DNA from: Nelumbo lutea
Taxonomy: Eukaryota; Streptophyta; Magnoliopsida; Proteales; Nelumbonaceae
DNA: 64,000 nucleotides
NCBI GenBank assembly: GCA_022828595.1
Contig: JAKGHH010000001.1
Coordinates: 75,636,401 to 75,700,400, forward strand
Direction: 5' to 3'
Shown here: one piece after another, positions 21,101 through 33,100 of the stretch
Numbering within the stretch: position 1 is the stretch's first letter
Layout of the letters: every line of letters begins with the position of its first letter
Notes under the pieces: generated by a model
The model's database searches: none
Seen by the model: the letters and a program-made list of their open reading frames with translations, nothing else
What the model was told of the DNA's origin: nothing
Made by a program: the position numbers and the translations under genes

Positions 21101-24100
21101 TAGTTTGGGGCTTGCTTGGGTGTCGAGACCGGTTTCCTACTCTACTAGTCCAGAGAAGCTGAATCCAAGGTACAATAGAACAAAGAACATAGATGAAACA
21201 TTAGATTCTGGGTGGATAAGTTTAGAGGACAGTACGAAAGGAGAGAACTCTGAAGGCTTTAGCCTTGGAAGTATTCAAAGCAAGTGCCACTCTCGGCTTG
21301 GGGAAGAAGCGGAAGATGGCTTGAAACTACTATTTGATGACGATCTCTCTACTACACATCCTAGACTCTCAGTCCAGCTTGACAAAGGGGAAGGGAGATT
21401 AGGCACCATTTTGGGGGAAGTAAAATCTAAGACAAAGAATAGCGGAGATTTGCGTTCAGAACAAGACCAAATATAGGATATTAGTAGGGGCTATAAAGTC
21501 AACCCAGAACCTCTTAGTGGAGCTACAAACTGCCCTGTTCCCACAGCTAACTATCTAGAGGGTGATTCTGAAGGTAGCACCTCTGACTTTAGCCAATGAT
21601 TGGGGTTAAAGGGGCGCCAAATCCTCCGGTAAATCCTACATGTTTACAAAAGTCTCTTTTGAACTCGATTTTTGTTTCTACTAATGTTTCTTCTATTTCT
21701 GTGTATGTTGTGCTTACAAGGTAGACTAACCCAACCTTGCAGTCTGCCAATCAGAATGATCAAATGCAGGAAACAGAGGTGATTGGAGATTTATTTTCAG
21801 AAATTGTAGATGTGGAAATCGGGGATAGAATTTGGGAGCTGATTATGGAACTGTTTAGAATTCAGGTGGAGGAAGAGATGGCCGAACAGATTGGAATGGA
21901 TGAGGAGGGTGACACTCCTAATCCTATTGTTGAAGAGGAAGTAACGGGTGATGGAAGATTAAATGCAGAAGCTGGCTCAAAAAAAAACAAAAGGGGAAAA
22001 CAAAGAAAAAGGGTCCAAATAGAAAGAAAGAGGGGGAAGAGAAGCTAGAGGAGCCTAGATCTAAAAGAGCTGGTGTAAAAAAGCAGAGAAAGAAAAAATT
22101 AAGTGAGGTGGATTATGATAAAGGGAGTGTTTGGAAAAAAGGGAGAAGAAGAAGCGGTGAGTGGTTTGTTTGGTTAAAGGGTATTTTGTCGCGGTCTCCA
22201 TGAAATTGATTAGCTAGAATGTAAGAGGGTTAGGAAGCTCAAGAAAAAGAGGAGTGATTAGGAATCTGTTGAGAAGAGAAAAACCAGATATTGTGTTGAT
22301 TCGAGAATCTAAGTTGTCTGAGTTAGATAGGAATTGGGTAAGAAGTATTTGGTCAGCAAGAGACATAAGTTGGGCATACGCATAGTCTTGGGGAGCTTCA
22401 GGGGGAATTATAACTTTGTGGAAAAATGCAGAGATGGAGTGTACTGAGGAGTTAATTGGGAAGTATTCAGTGTCCATTAAGTTGAAGAGGAGGATGGATG
22501 ACTGGGAATGGGTTTTAACTAATGTGTATGGACCCACCTCTTATAAGGAAAGGGAGGGACTTTTGGGAGGAGTTAGCAGTAGTGAGAGGTCTATGGGAGG
22601 GCCCCTGGTGTTTGGGAGGAGATTTTAATGTCATAAGATTTTTGAGTGAATTAAACAACCCAAATCACTAGGTTACAACGAGTATGAGGAAGTTTAACCT
22701 CTTCATAGAGACCTTTGAGTTGCGGGATTTACTTATTCAGAGGGCAAAGTATACTTGGTCAAATTTTCAAGAGGTTCCCACTTGCTGTAAGTTAGACAAA
22801 TTCCTATTCACAACTGATTGGGAAGTGGCTTGGCGGGGATTAGTAGTTACTGCACTGCCAAGACCTGTTTCAATCACTACCCAATAAGTTTGACCCAAGA
22901 GAGATTGGGGGGTGGCCCCTGCCCTTTTAGATTTGAGAATATGTGGCTTCTGCACCTTGAATTCTTGCTAAAGGTGGAGTGGTGGGAAGTGGATTTCAGA
23001 TGCAAGGGTTATAGATTCTATAAGAAATTTCAGTTGCTGAAAGCAAGAATTAAGTTGTGGAATAAAGAGAGTTTTGGAAAGATTGAAGAAAGAAAACAGG
23101 AAATTCTCAGTATAATAGAGGAGCTAGATGGTGAGGAAGCTGAGAGAAGTTTGAGTTCAGAAGAGAGGAAAGAGAGATGGGGGTTGAAGAAGGATTTGGA
23201 AGACATTCTAAGAAAAAAGGAGGATACTTGGAGACAAAAATCTAGATGTCAATGGCTCAAGGAAGGGGATGGCAATACCCGTTTTTTCCATATGTTGGCA
23301 AATGGGAGAAAGAGGAAAAACTCAGTGTTGAAATTGGAATGGAATGGGCAAGTGTTGACAAGAGATGAGGACATAGCCCAAGCCTTTGTGAATCACTTCA
23401 AACCACTCTATGAGGGTCCAAGGAGGTCAAGAGAAAACCTAGAGGTCCTGGACTGGAGGGTTGGGAATAGAGAGTTGTTGGATTCCTTGGAAAGGAAATT
23501 TGAGAGTCAGGAAGTGAAAATTGCAGTCTTCTCGATGGAGAGATCTAAAGCCCCAGGACCTAATGGTTTTACGATGGCTTTCTATCAAGATTGTTGGGAA
23601 ATAATTGGGGGTGACTTGATGGAGGTGTTTGATGAGTTCTATGAGAGGGGCAAATTTAACTTAGGTGCAAATGCAACTTTCATCGCTTTGATACCAAAGA
23701 AAGTGGATGCAATCCATCCGAAGGAATTTAGGCCCATAAGTCTGATAGGAAGCATGTACAAAATCATTTCCAAGGTTTTAACCCTAAGAATAAAATATGT
23801 TCTTCCCTCGATGATTTCTCCAATCAAGGGGCTTTTGTGTTTGGGAGATAAATAATGAATCAAATTCTCATTGCCAATGAATGTGTAAAGTTTAGAAGAA
23901 GGAAAAAACAAAAGGGACCGTCTTGCAAGTTGGACTTAGAGAAAGCCTATGACATGGTGGATTGGGAGTTTTTGTTGGAAATTCTTAAGCATAGGGGTTT
24001 CAGAGAGAGATGGTGTAAATGGGTGAAGGGTTGCATTTCTTCATGTCATTTTTCAATTCTGGTAAATGGAGTAGCAAGAGATTTTTTTCCTGCCAAAAGG

Positions 24101-27100
24101 GGCCTAAGACAAGGAGATCTTCTATCTCCCTTCCTTTTTACTCTGGTAATTGATGTGTTGAGTGAGTTGATCATAAAGGCAGATGCCAACAGTATGGTTA
24201 GTGGTTGGAGTGTTGGAAGGGATGAAGTGGCAGTTACACACCTACAATTTGTAGATGATATTATTTTGTTTTGTGAAGGGAAAACAAAAGAACTCATGAA
24301 CCTAAAAAGGATAGTCCATAAATTTGAGAGGATCTCCAACCTTAAGATTAATTGGGGCAAGAGTTGTGTGGCAGGAGTAAATTTAGGGAGTGAAGAGGTG
24401 ATTCGACTAGCTGGACTATTGGGGTGTGAAGTAGGGGATTGGCCACTACAATATTTGGGACTACCTTTGGGAGGAAATCCTAATATGGATGGTTTCTGGT
24501 ATCTAGTGATTGAGAGATTTAGAAAGAGACTTGCGAATTGGAAGAGAAACTACATTTCTTTGGGAGGTAGGATAACCCTAATAAAGTCAACTTTGGCTAA
24601 CTTACCGGTGTACTTCCTATTTACCTTAAGGATACCGGTGAAAGTGGCAAACCAGCTAGAGAAGATTATTAGGAACTTCCTTTGGGAACCAGGAGGCACC
24701 AAAAGAGGCCACCTAGTGAAATGGGAGGTGGTTTCTAGAAGTAGAGATGAAGGGAGCCTATGAATAGGAAATCTTAGGCTAAGAAACACAACATTATTGG
24801 GGAAATGATTATGGAGATTGCCATTGGAACAAGATAGACTTTGGCATAGAGTGATTATTAGCATTCATGGATTGGTAGACAATGGTTGGGATGCAGGAGT
24901 CGACCCCAAGGCTTCTCGATGCTCTCCCTAGAAAGCTATTCATGGTATTTTACCTTCATTCCTTCCTTACGTCAAATTTGATGCTTGTGCAGGAAATAAA
25001 GTGTTGTTTTGGTAAGATGCTTGGGTTGGAGACATTCCCCTTAATGAAAGGTTCCCTTCTATTTATTCACTTTTTGAAAATAAAAGAAAAGTGATCTCTT
25101 AAGTTTTTACTGATAACTCTTGGGACTTGGGTTTGAGGAGAGGTCTAAGGGAGTCGGAAATGACAATGGTGGATGAATTAATTAACCTTCTAGGGTCAAC
25201 CTACCCGGATCAATCTTGTTTGGACAGTAGAATTTGGAAACCTTCCCCATTTGGCGTGTTCACTTGTTCTTCCTTTTTTGATGTCCTCATTCAATAATCA
25301 AACCTTGTAAGGAGCTTTCCTTCAAAGGAGATTTGGTGTCAGCCCGTACCCCCCAAAATTCAGGCTTTTTGTTGGGAGGTGGTTCTCCAAAAAATCAATA
25401 CTCTAGATATGTATGCCTATCACCCCATGTTTGTAGCCTCTGCTTGGGATCTAGTGAGACAATCACACCCCTATTAATTTCTTGCCCGTTTGTGTGTTTT
25501 ATTTGGACCTGGTTCTCTTTTATCTTTGGTTGTAGGTGGACACCTCCCCCAAATGTGGCAAGCCTTTTTGACCCAAGCTTTTTAAGGTACTGAAGAGACA
25601 TGGAAGATAATGTGGAGAGCCACAAGAGCAGCTATCTTATGGTCAGTTTGGGAAGAAAGGAACAATAAAATCTTTAAAGGAGTGGAGAAATCCAAGGAGG
25701 CAATTGTAGAAAGGATAATTATTATGACTGTTCAATGGTTGAAAACTTTGGATTTGTTTAAAGACTTCTCAGCTGAAGACATTTACAGGAATTGGGAAGT
25801 GGTGGCATCTACAACTTCCATGAAACCTATTGTGCAGGAATTGTGGTCCCCACCAACACAACAAAGAGTGAAATTGAACTTCAATGGGAGTTCAAGAGGT
25901 AACCCGGGCCCTTTAGGTATGGGGGTATTCAGAGATGAAAACAGCAAAATTGTGGCTTTGTTTTCAGGACCAATAGGAGTGGGGGACTCATTGAGAGCGG
26001 AGGTGATGGCCTTGCTTCAAGGTGTAAGATATGCCAAACAATTGGGGTTACACCAAATTGAGACTCTAAATTGTTGATTGAGTGGCTGCAATCTAGTAAG
26101 TTGGGAGCCTGGATTTATAGACAGCCCATAAGGGAAATCCTCAGCATAACAAGGGGGATCGGTGAATGCTTCAAATGGACAAGGAGATCAACTAATGGTT
26201 TAGCTGACACGTTGGTTAAACAAGGGACTGTGAGGGAGAGAATGTTCTGGGCAGTTTTGTAAGAAAGATTACTGGGGGCTCAACACCTACTTAGGGGTTG
26301 ACAGTTGTACTTAAATCTGAAAAGTTATTCTTAAGTTATATTAATGAAGTTACCGTTTCCAATAAAAAAATCAGGAATTCTGCTCTCTTGACTTCCAACT
26401 ATGTCCTCTTTCATTGATTTTTTTTTTCTCTTCATGTATGCTAATATCTCTTGTTTCACATCTTTTGGGCATTTAGGACAGACTTTCACATTTCTTCTTC
26501 CACCAATTAAATGCTCTTTTGCTCTATTGATCCCTCCATTTGTCACTTTGTCACAAAATTTGCAAGTGACAGAATTTATATTCTTTGGATCTTGCAAATA
26601 ACAATATTTCCAGCCCGGATATTTCCTATTGCTTTCTTGAGTATTGTCGGACTTATCTCTCATCTCTTTGCTTTGCTTCGCAAAATTTACTATTGGCAGA
26701 TAACAAATTGCAATTTGCAACTATCAATACTCATATTTGTGAATCTATGTTTGAACATAAATAAATTATTCTACTTGATAATAACACAAATAAATAAAAT
26801 ATTCTATTTGATAATGAGAAAAACTGAACTGTTTTAATGAGAAAAAACTGAAAAAAAATGAGGCAAAGCCATTGTTTTTGTGTAAGAACTAAGAAGCAAG
26901 ACTGCAATTCTGCAAGTATGCAAGTATGCAAGTCCTTGTAGAAACTATAAAGAAGAATGGGCAGTTTTAATGATAAAAACTAAAAAACAATGGGGTGGAG
27001 ACCCTGTTTTTAATGAGAAAAACTGAAAAAAAGGGGCAGATCCCCTGTTTTTATGATAAAAACTGAAAAACTATCTGTTTTAATGAGAAAAACTAAAACA

Positions 27101-30100
27101 AATGGGGTGGATCCCCTGTTTTTATGATAACAACTGAAAAACAGTGGGGCAGAGCCTCTGTTTTAATGAAATTTGAAAAAAATTGGGGTGGAATCGGCTC
27201 CCCTGTTTTTATGATAAAAACTGAAAAAACAAATGGGGGCGTAGCCCCTGTTTTGTGCAAGAAACAAGACTGCAAGACTGCAAGTCTATGTAGAAAGAAG
27301 AAGAAGAAGAAGAGAAAGGGTGGAGCCCCTGTTTTACTGAGAAAACTGAAAAAAAAAGGGGGTGGAGCCCCTGTTTTTGTGCAGGTTGTGTATGAAGAAG
27401 AATAATGGAGCTCCACCCCTGATTTAACATTAAAAACAAAAAGAGACAGGGGCGGAGCCCCTGTTTTATTGAGAAAACCAAAAAAATAAATGGGGCGGAG
27501 CCCCTGTTTTTATGCAGGTTTTGTACGAAGAAGATGAAGAAGAAGGCTGAGTTGCTTCACAGCTTGGTTGGATTGCTCAAAAAATGGGGCAGAGCCTCTG
27601 TTTTCTCAGCCTTGACTGCCACAGGAAGAAGAAGAAAATAAAATATATACATACCTGTAGCTTTGTTTGATTCAGGCTTGGAGTCTTGGAGGAACTTGAG
27701 CTTGAACTAGATCTGGATGAGCTTCAGCTTCCTCTGGTAGTCTGGTTTGGAGTCTTACTTTTGGACGTAGGAACTCTTCCCTCCAGACCTTTTTTCTTCT
27801 TTTTTTTTTCCTTCTTTTGGTTGTTTTGGCAAAGACCCTGTCGATTCAGCTTCCTTTTCTCCCAAGTTTCCTATTTTGTATTTTTTTTTAATATATTTTC
27901 GAAATTTGTTTAGGTTGGAGTGTTTAGACATCATGCTAGACAATTTTGTATGCCCTTAGCTTCAATCAGAATGATGTACTTTATGAGTTTATTGTAAATG
28001 AATATTTGATTCATGTTCCCTTGGTATGTTTCTGTGAAATACCCTTAAACTGGACACTTAATGAGACTCGTGTTAGTTTAGAATGTTCATAGGCAGTGGG
28101 TCGGTCTGGGGAGACCTGTCCTGATAAGGCTGACACTGTGGTGCCACCAAGTCGGTTGGGGTGGCCTGTCTCAGCTGCTAGGGTGAGACCCTAGGCACAT
28201 ACAGTGTAGGATAAATTGAATCTTTGAACTAGACTAGATTTCCATTATTGCTCTGGACCTTGGAGATTAATGGGCAAAACTGGAATGTTACACCCGACCC
28301 CTAGACTCGATTATGATACTGCACTGGGTGTTGGATTGGGCTGTCTTTGATGTACTAATCAGTGAGATCCTTAGCGGGGGTCAAAACCTGGGTATGTTGG
28401 GATAGTCTGAGAATTCATCTGAGTGGGTGATCGTAGTGACAGGATCAACCCCTTTGTCGGACAAAGGTAATGATCGGGGATGCACTCTCACTGATGGAAA
28501 CCAAGACTGCCGGCAGCCGATTTCAATCGTTGAGATTTGTTTTGCAAAATATATTTTAAATGAGATATAAAAGTATATATATTATGGTTTCTAAAATGTT
28601 TGCAAAATGTTTTAATTCCCGGGATCCATATAAGTAGAGAGTGCAACACTGTTCCTTGCAGTCGAAGGAGAGGTCTTATCTTGTTGGGCAGTGTATGATC
28701 ATTATGGGCTGAGAGGTTGTGTGTAAGACCATTGAGGGTAGTACCTGATGGGATAATCTTGCATCTGCCCACAGTCACTGGGTGTTACAAGGTGGCTTGG
28801 CTCAAGAACCACTTAGAGTAAGTGTTGGGCCCATAGAGCCCATTTGATGGGTTTCACGGGGTGCACTGTCTATAACAATGTATTCGGCCAGGCCTTGTAA
28901 CAAAGGTTGGGCCAAACCCATGTGGCTGATGTGTAGATCAATGCTTAGGTCCCATGCCATACAAGGAAGGCCAACTGGGCAACAGTTAGGAAGTTTAAGT
29001 GAGCACATAAGCTTAATGGGCCTAAAGCCCATTTCGAACTGGGCTATTTAATTAGTTAATTATGGGGCGAATTCTGAGATGGATAAGCAGATAGGATAGG
29101 GTCTTGACCCTATCTACTCAGAGAGTTCATATCTAAATGTGATTCAGATCTAGGAACCTCCTAATGAAATTAGGAGAAAGCTAATCTAATCTATAGATAA
29201 GATAAGGGTTTATCCTTATCACCTAAAGAGATGGCTGATCCAAAAATGATTTGGATAAGTAGCTCCTAATTGGATTAGGAGCTGATCTTTTAGGTTAGCA
29301 AAAGAAGGAGGGGGCGACAGCCTTTAGAAGACACATAATCAGATCCTCTTCATAGCTGAAATCACAGAAGAAAGAATTAAGCAACCCTGTAGAATTCTTT
29401 TTGCCGCCTCCTTGTTTTTGCTGCCCTATTTGCCAGTTCGATCTCCAGTTGTGGGAGAAGTCAAGATTCGATCTTGACTTCAGTTCTTTGAGAAAGAATT
29501 GATTGGAAGCTGTGATCACGTGCCATTCTGCTGTTTCTTGCGAATGACAAAATTCTTGGAGAAGAATACTGCTGATTCTACTCCATCCTACACTGTGCCA
29601 TTTTCAGTGGGAGCAGTCTTTGAATCCTTCCTTGGGCGTGAACACCTTCTTTGGGGGATATTATTTCTCTGTATCAGGTATAATCCTCTCCTACTCCTTT
29701 TGGTTCAGATCTGGTTCAGTTTATGGTTCAAGAATGATCCTTGAAAATATGATTTTCTAAATAGGGAATGCGATTCCTAGTTGAAGGGAGAAAATTATTT
29801 TTGAAATTCGCCCCCTTTATTCCGCAAGATTTGGGCGTTCGCACGATGGATCTTTCATCCCTTCACATCATCCAGACGCTTGCCTGGGCAGCCTGTTGCT
29901 TGGCCTGAGGTGCAAAGGCGAGCGCCTGTCCAATGGTTGTGCACCTTAGCCTTGCCTCTGCGCCTAGGTGCACCTTTTTAAAACACTGTACAGGATAATA
30001 GATTATGGTGATCCCACATCTCCCCTTGGTGTGTATCATGTGCTTACAAGATGGGGAATCAGCTGGTCACCTCTTTCTTCACTGTGCAGTCAATACTATT

Positions 30101-33100
30101 AGCAATTCTTTTTGGATTTGGATATAGTCAGCCAACACTTGTTAGCAGTTCTTTTTGGTTTTGGATATAGTTAGTCAATAAAGGGGCCAAAGGCTTAGAT
30201 CAAGAGAGAGGCTATATTGGAAGGACATCATGTGAGTGTGTGCATGAAGAAAGAAATGGAAAGATTTCTGAGGATAAAGAGGCATGCACATAGGAATCAA
30301 GGAATCACTTATTATCATGCACTGTGATTAGTTACTGAGAAGAGAGTTCAGAGGTATAACCTATGATGACATGAGAAGAAATCTCCAGGAAATCCTGCAG
30401 TCCTTCCTGAAACATCAGCTCCCCCGTGTGTGTGCGCATGTGGCCTAATGTGAAGTCAAAAGTCTATTAAAGAAATCCTGGGTCAGCTGACAGGTGGAGT
30501 TCTTATCAAAGCTGATGAGGATATTCTCTGATTACACAGAAGCAGAAGGTAGAGCCCTTCTTATGGGAGCTTACTTAGTTAAACAGCTTCAGCTCTAATA
30601 GATTATTGTAAAATGAGACTCCACAAACAATACTAGGGGGTGCCAATCAGTGGGTGCTGGGCTATGACAATTGACATATTCCCTTATATATCAGGGGGTT
30701 TTCACCTTGTCCCTTTCTCCACAGATTAGCTGGATTAGAGAATGATCTGAAACTGGTCTGGGCATTATCATTTGCTTAAAATCTAGGAATAACATCCCAG
30801 TTTGTGGTAACCAAAAATCTGTTCAATCTAACTAAAGTGGGTGCATCTTGGTTATTTGTCCAAGTGAAATTACCACTCACAAGAGGAAGATCAAGTAGTT
30901 CCAAATTATTGACAAAATCATCAAAGAGATTCATAGACCTTGTCCTTCTACTTCTAGTGTTCTTCTCCTCAATTGATAGGGTGACATTAAAATCCCCTTC
31001 TATTGCCCAGGGGCAAGTAGAAGAGCCTCACACAACTGCTATTTCCTCCCAAAAAGCATTCCTTTGGTTTGTTTCTAATGGCCCATATACATTTGTTACC
31101 TGACACACACTTTCCATTAGCAAGCTCCAACAAAAGAGAAATAGAAAACTCCCCAATTCTATGGGACAGAACCCTACACACCGAAGGATCCCACAAAATT
31201 ACTAAACCACCTGCACTGCCCCTAGCCGGCTTTGTTCTCCATCTCACCTGGCTCTTACCCCAAATACTTCGGATTATTGAAGCATCCAAGATTTCTAGCT
31301 TGGTTTTTTGCAGCAAAACAATATTTGGTTTGGATCTTTTCAGCACATCACACACCACCAACCTCCTCCTTATTGACCCTAAACCTCTGACATTCCAAGA
31401 CAATTTTTTTTTAACTCCATTTAAACTTATCTGGCTGCATAGACAAACACAACCTACTCTTCTCAATTCTTTTTGTTCCCCCTTGATCCCCCTTCACCAC
31501 CCGTCTTGTCATTCAGTCCCCAGGTAAGCCTCACCATTTCCCTACTCTTTTTCGTAGAAGTACCCCCTTCTTTGTTGCCATTTTCCCCCTCTCCATAAGG
31601 ATCCTTTGCTCCATCCCCTCCAAATAAGTAATGGTCTCCTCTTTCGTACCCTCCAGCAAAACCCCTAAGAACTTCCCTAGGCCAATCATCTTCGAAGAGA
31701 CCAAAGTGGAAGAAGGAGGAGGTTTAGAAGACTTACCTCCCTGCGACAACGGTCGTACTGCTTTTATCCCTTATTGTTGATCGACAGATTGGAGTTCTCT
31801 CCAAGGGGTATAACTGCAGGTTGTCTGGTTGCTCTTGTTAGAGAGTTCTCCATTTGCTGATCGACACTTAAAAAAACATTTTGGTTGTCATTCACGACAA
31901 CAGCTAAGGGGGTTACTTCCGCAGGGTCATCCACCTCTTGTACCAAAGGATAATGAGGGGACTTCAACTGCATCATCTCCAAAGACTGAGAGAATCGAAC
32001 CGGAAGGGGGGGGATACCATTGCCTTTGTTTTTTCATCTCCTCGCTATTGAAAGAAGTGCACCTCCGTTCATTAGACTCTATAGGTGTTTCCTTTCTCTT
32101 CGGAGGTTGTCTCTGCCACCCAGGACTTGGGTGAACTAGGTTTAAATTTGGTCTGCCCAACCTAGGCCTAAGTTCACTTTGGGCTTTTTTTGCTTGTTGC
32201 ATTTCCTTACCTCGCATCGGACTAACGTCCAAATGGGTCAACTGCAACTCATGTGGGTTTGCTCGCATACCCGAATCTGTAACTTCAATAGGACTCGAGG
32301 CTGACATGCATTCTAATTCTCCTGTTTTCATCAACACTTCTCCCCCTTTGAATGCCACTTGCATTTCCACAACACATTCTTTAATTAACTTCTTCAAGTG
32401 GTCTATCGCCACTACACCCCCTTGACCCTCTTTTAAAATTTGAAATTCCCCCTTATGATTACCCCAACTCTCCCATCTTGGCCGTCCATCCTCTTACAGA
32501 ATGAATGGCTCAAAGCTCTCTCATCTGTGTTGCCATCATCCCCTTCCCTGGTCACCTACGCAAGAGAGTTCTCTGGCTGGCGATGTTGCGGACGAGGATA
32601 GTTGGAGCCTTGGAGGTTCTCTTTTTCTGAAAATTTTTTGATTGCCGACTCTCCCCTTCTTCTTCTAGCACAAGAGTCTTCGAGATCATCGAGCCCACTT
32701 CCCCTCTTTTTTTAGTTGATTCATCTTCCACAAACCGCGGGTTCCATTTACTAGCACTCGGAAGGTGTTCTAGCTATATTGTGATCAAAAAAAGGATCTT
32801 CCCCATTACGATACCTACTTTCTCTGGAATGGACCTTCCTTGTCTCACCTTCATACCGATCCACTCACAAGTTTGGAGTTTCGGTGGAGAGTCGTCCGTC
32901 TCTAAGAAACCCCTGCATCTATCTCCAATCATTTTTATCACACTTGGACACCAAAGTATTAGAGGGAGACCAAATATTCTTATCCAAATGGAGTCACTCT
33001 AGTTGGAATATGACTTTGATTCAGGATAGAAATAGCCAACACTTTCCCCCCACCAGTCGAGCAACAGTGAGTTCCTACCCATTTGCCAAGGGCCATTTCT

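Larger units (their letters stand above)
21039..26364 (+). mobile_element. L1-like LINE inserted in the hAT transposase
   Basis: About 5.3 kb, plus strand, opposite to its hAT host. It has part of ORF1 (to 22048), ORF2 with endonuclease, reverse transcriptase, zinc-binding region and RNase H (22199-26262), and a short A-rich 3' end (CAATAAAAAAATC, about 26360). Both flanks are hAT coding sequence (acidic linker on the left, BED exon on the right). A target duplication could only be suggested as AAAATCA on each side. The 5' end is truncated compared with the second L1 of the window. Boundaries are approximate within about 10 bp. Confidence 0.8.
18093..29988 (-). mobile_element. hAT DNA transposon carrying a nested L1 and a nested solo LTR
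   Basis: Left end CAATGTTTTAAAA and right end (reverse complement) CAGTGTTTTAAAA form short terminal inverted repeats, with subterminal GC-rich repeats of an AGGCGCAAGGCG type at both ends. It is flanked by 8-bp target duplications. It encodes a transposase on the minus strand (BED zinc finger 26720-26365, then DUF659 and hATC 21038-18639). An L1 split the transposase and a 1.9-kb solo LTR sits near the transposase-upstream end. Without those inserts the element would be about 4.6 kb, a usual size for an autonomous hAT. It lies in intron 3 of the NDUFAF2-like gene, antisense to it. Confidence 0.85.

Noticed and set aside
27093..27481. Open frames on both strands across the hAT minisatellite
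   Set aside because: Their repetitive peptides come from the repeat units; no conserved protein is resembled.
31069..32134. Plus-strand open frames opposite the antisense L1 fragment
   Set aside because: They mirror the antisense endonuclease and ORF1 sequence, which carries the recognisable motifs.
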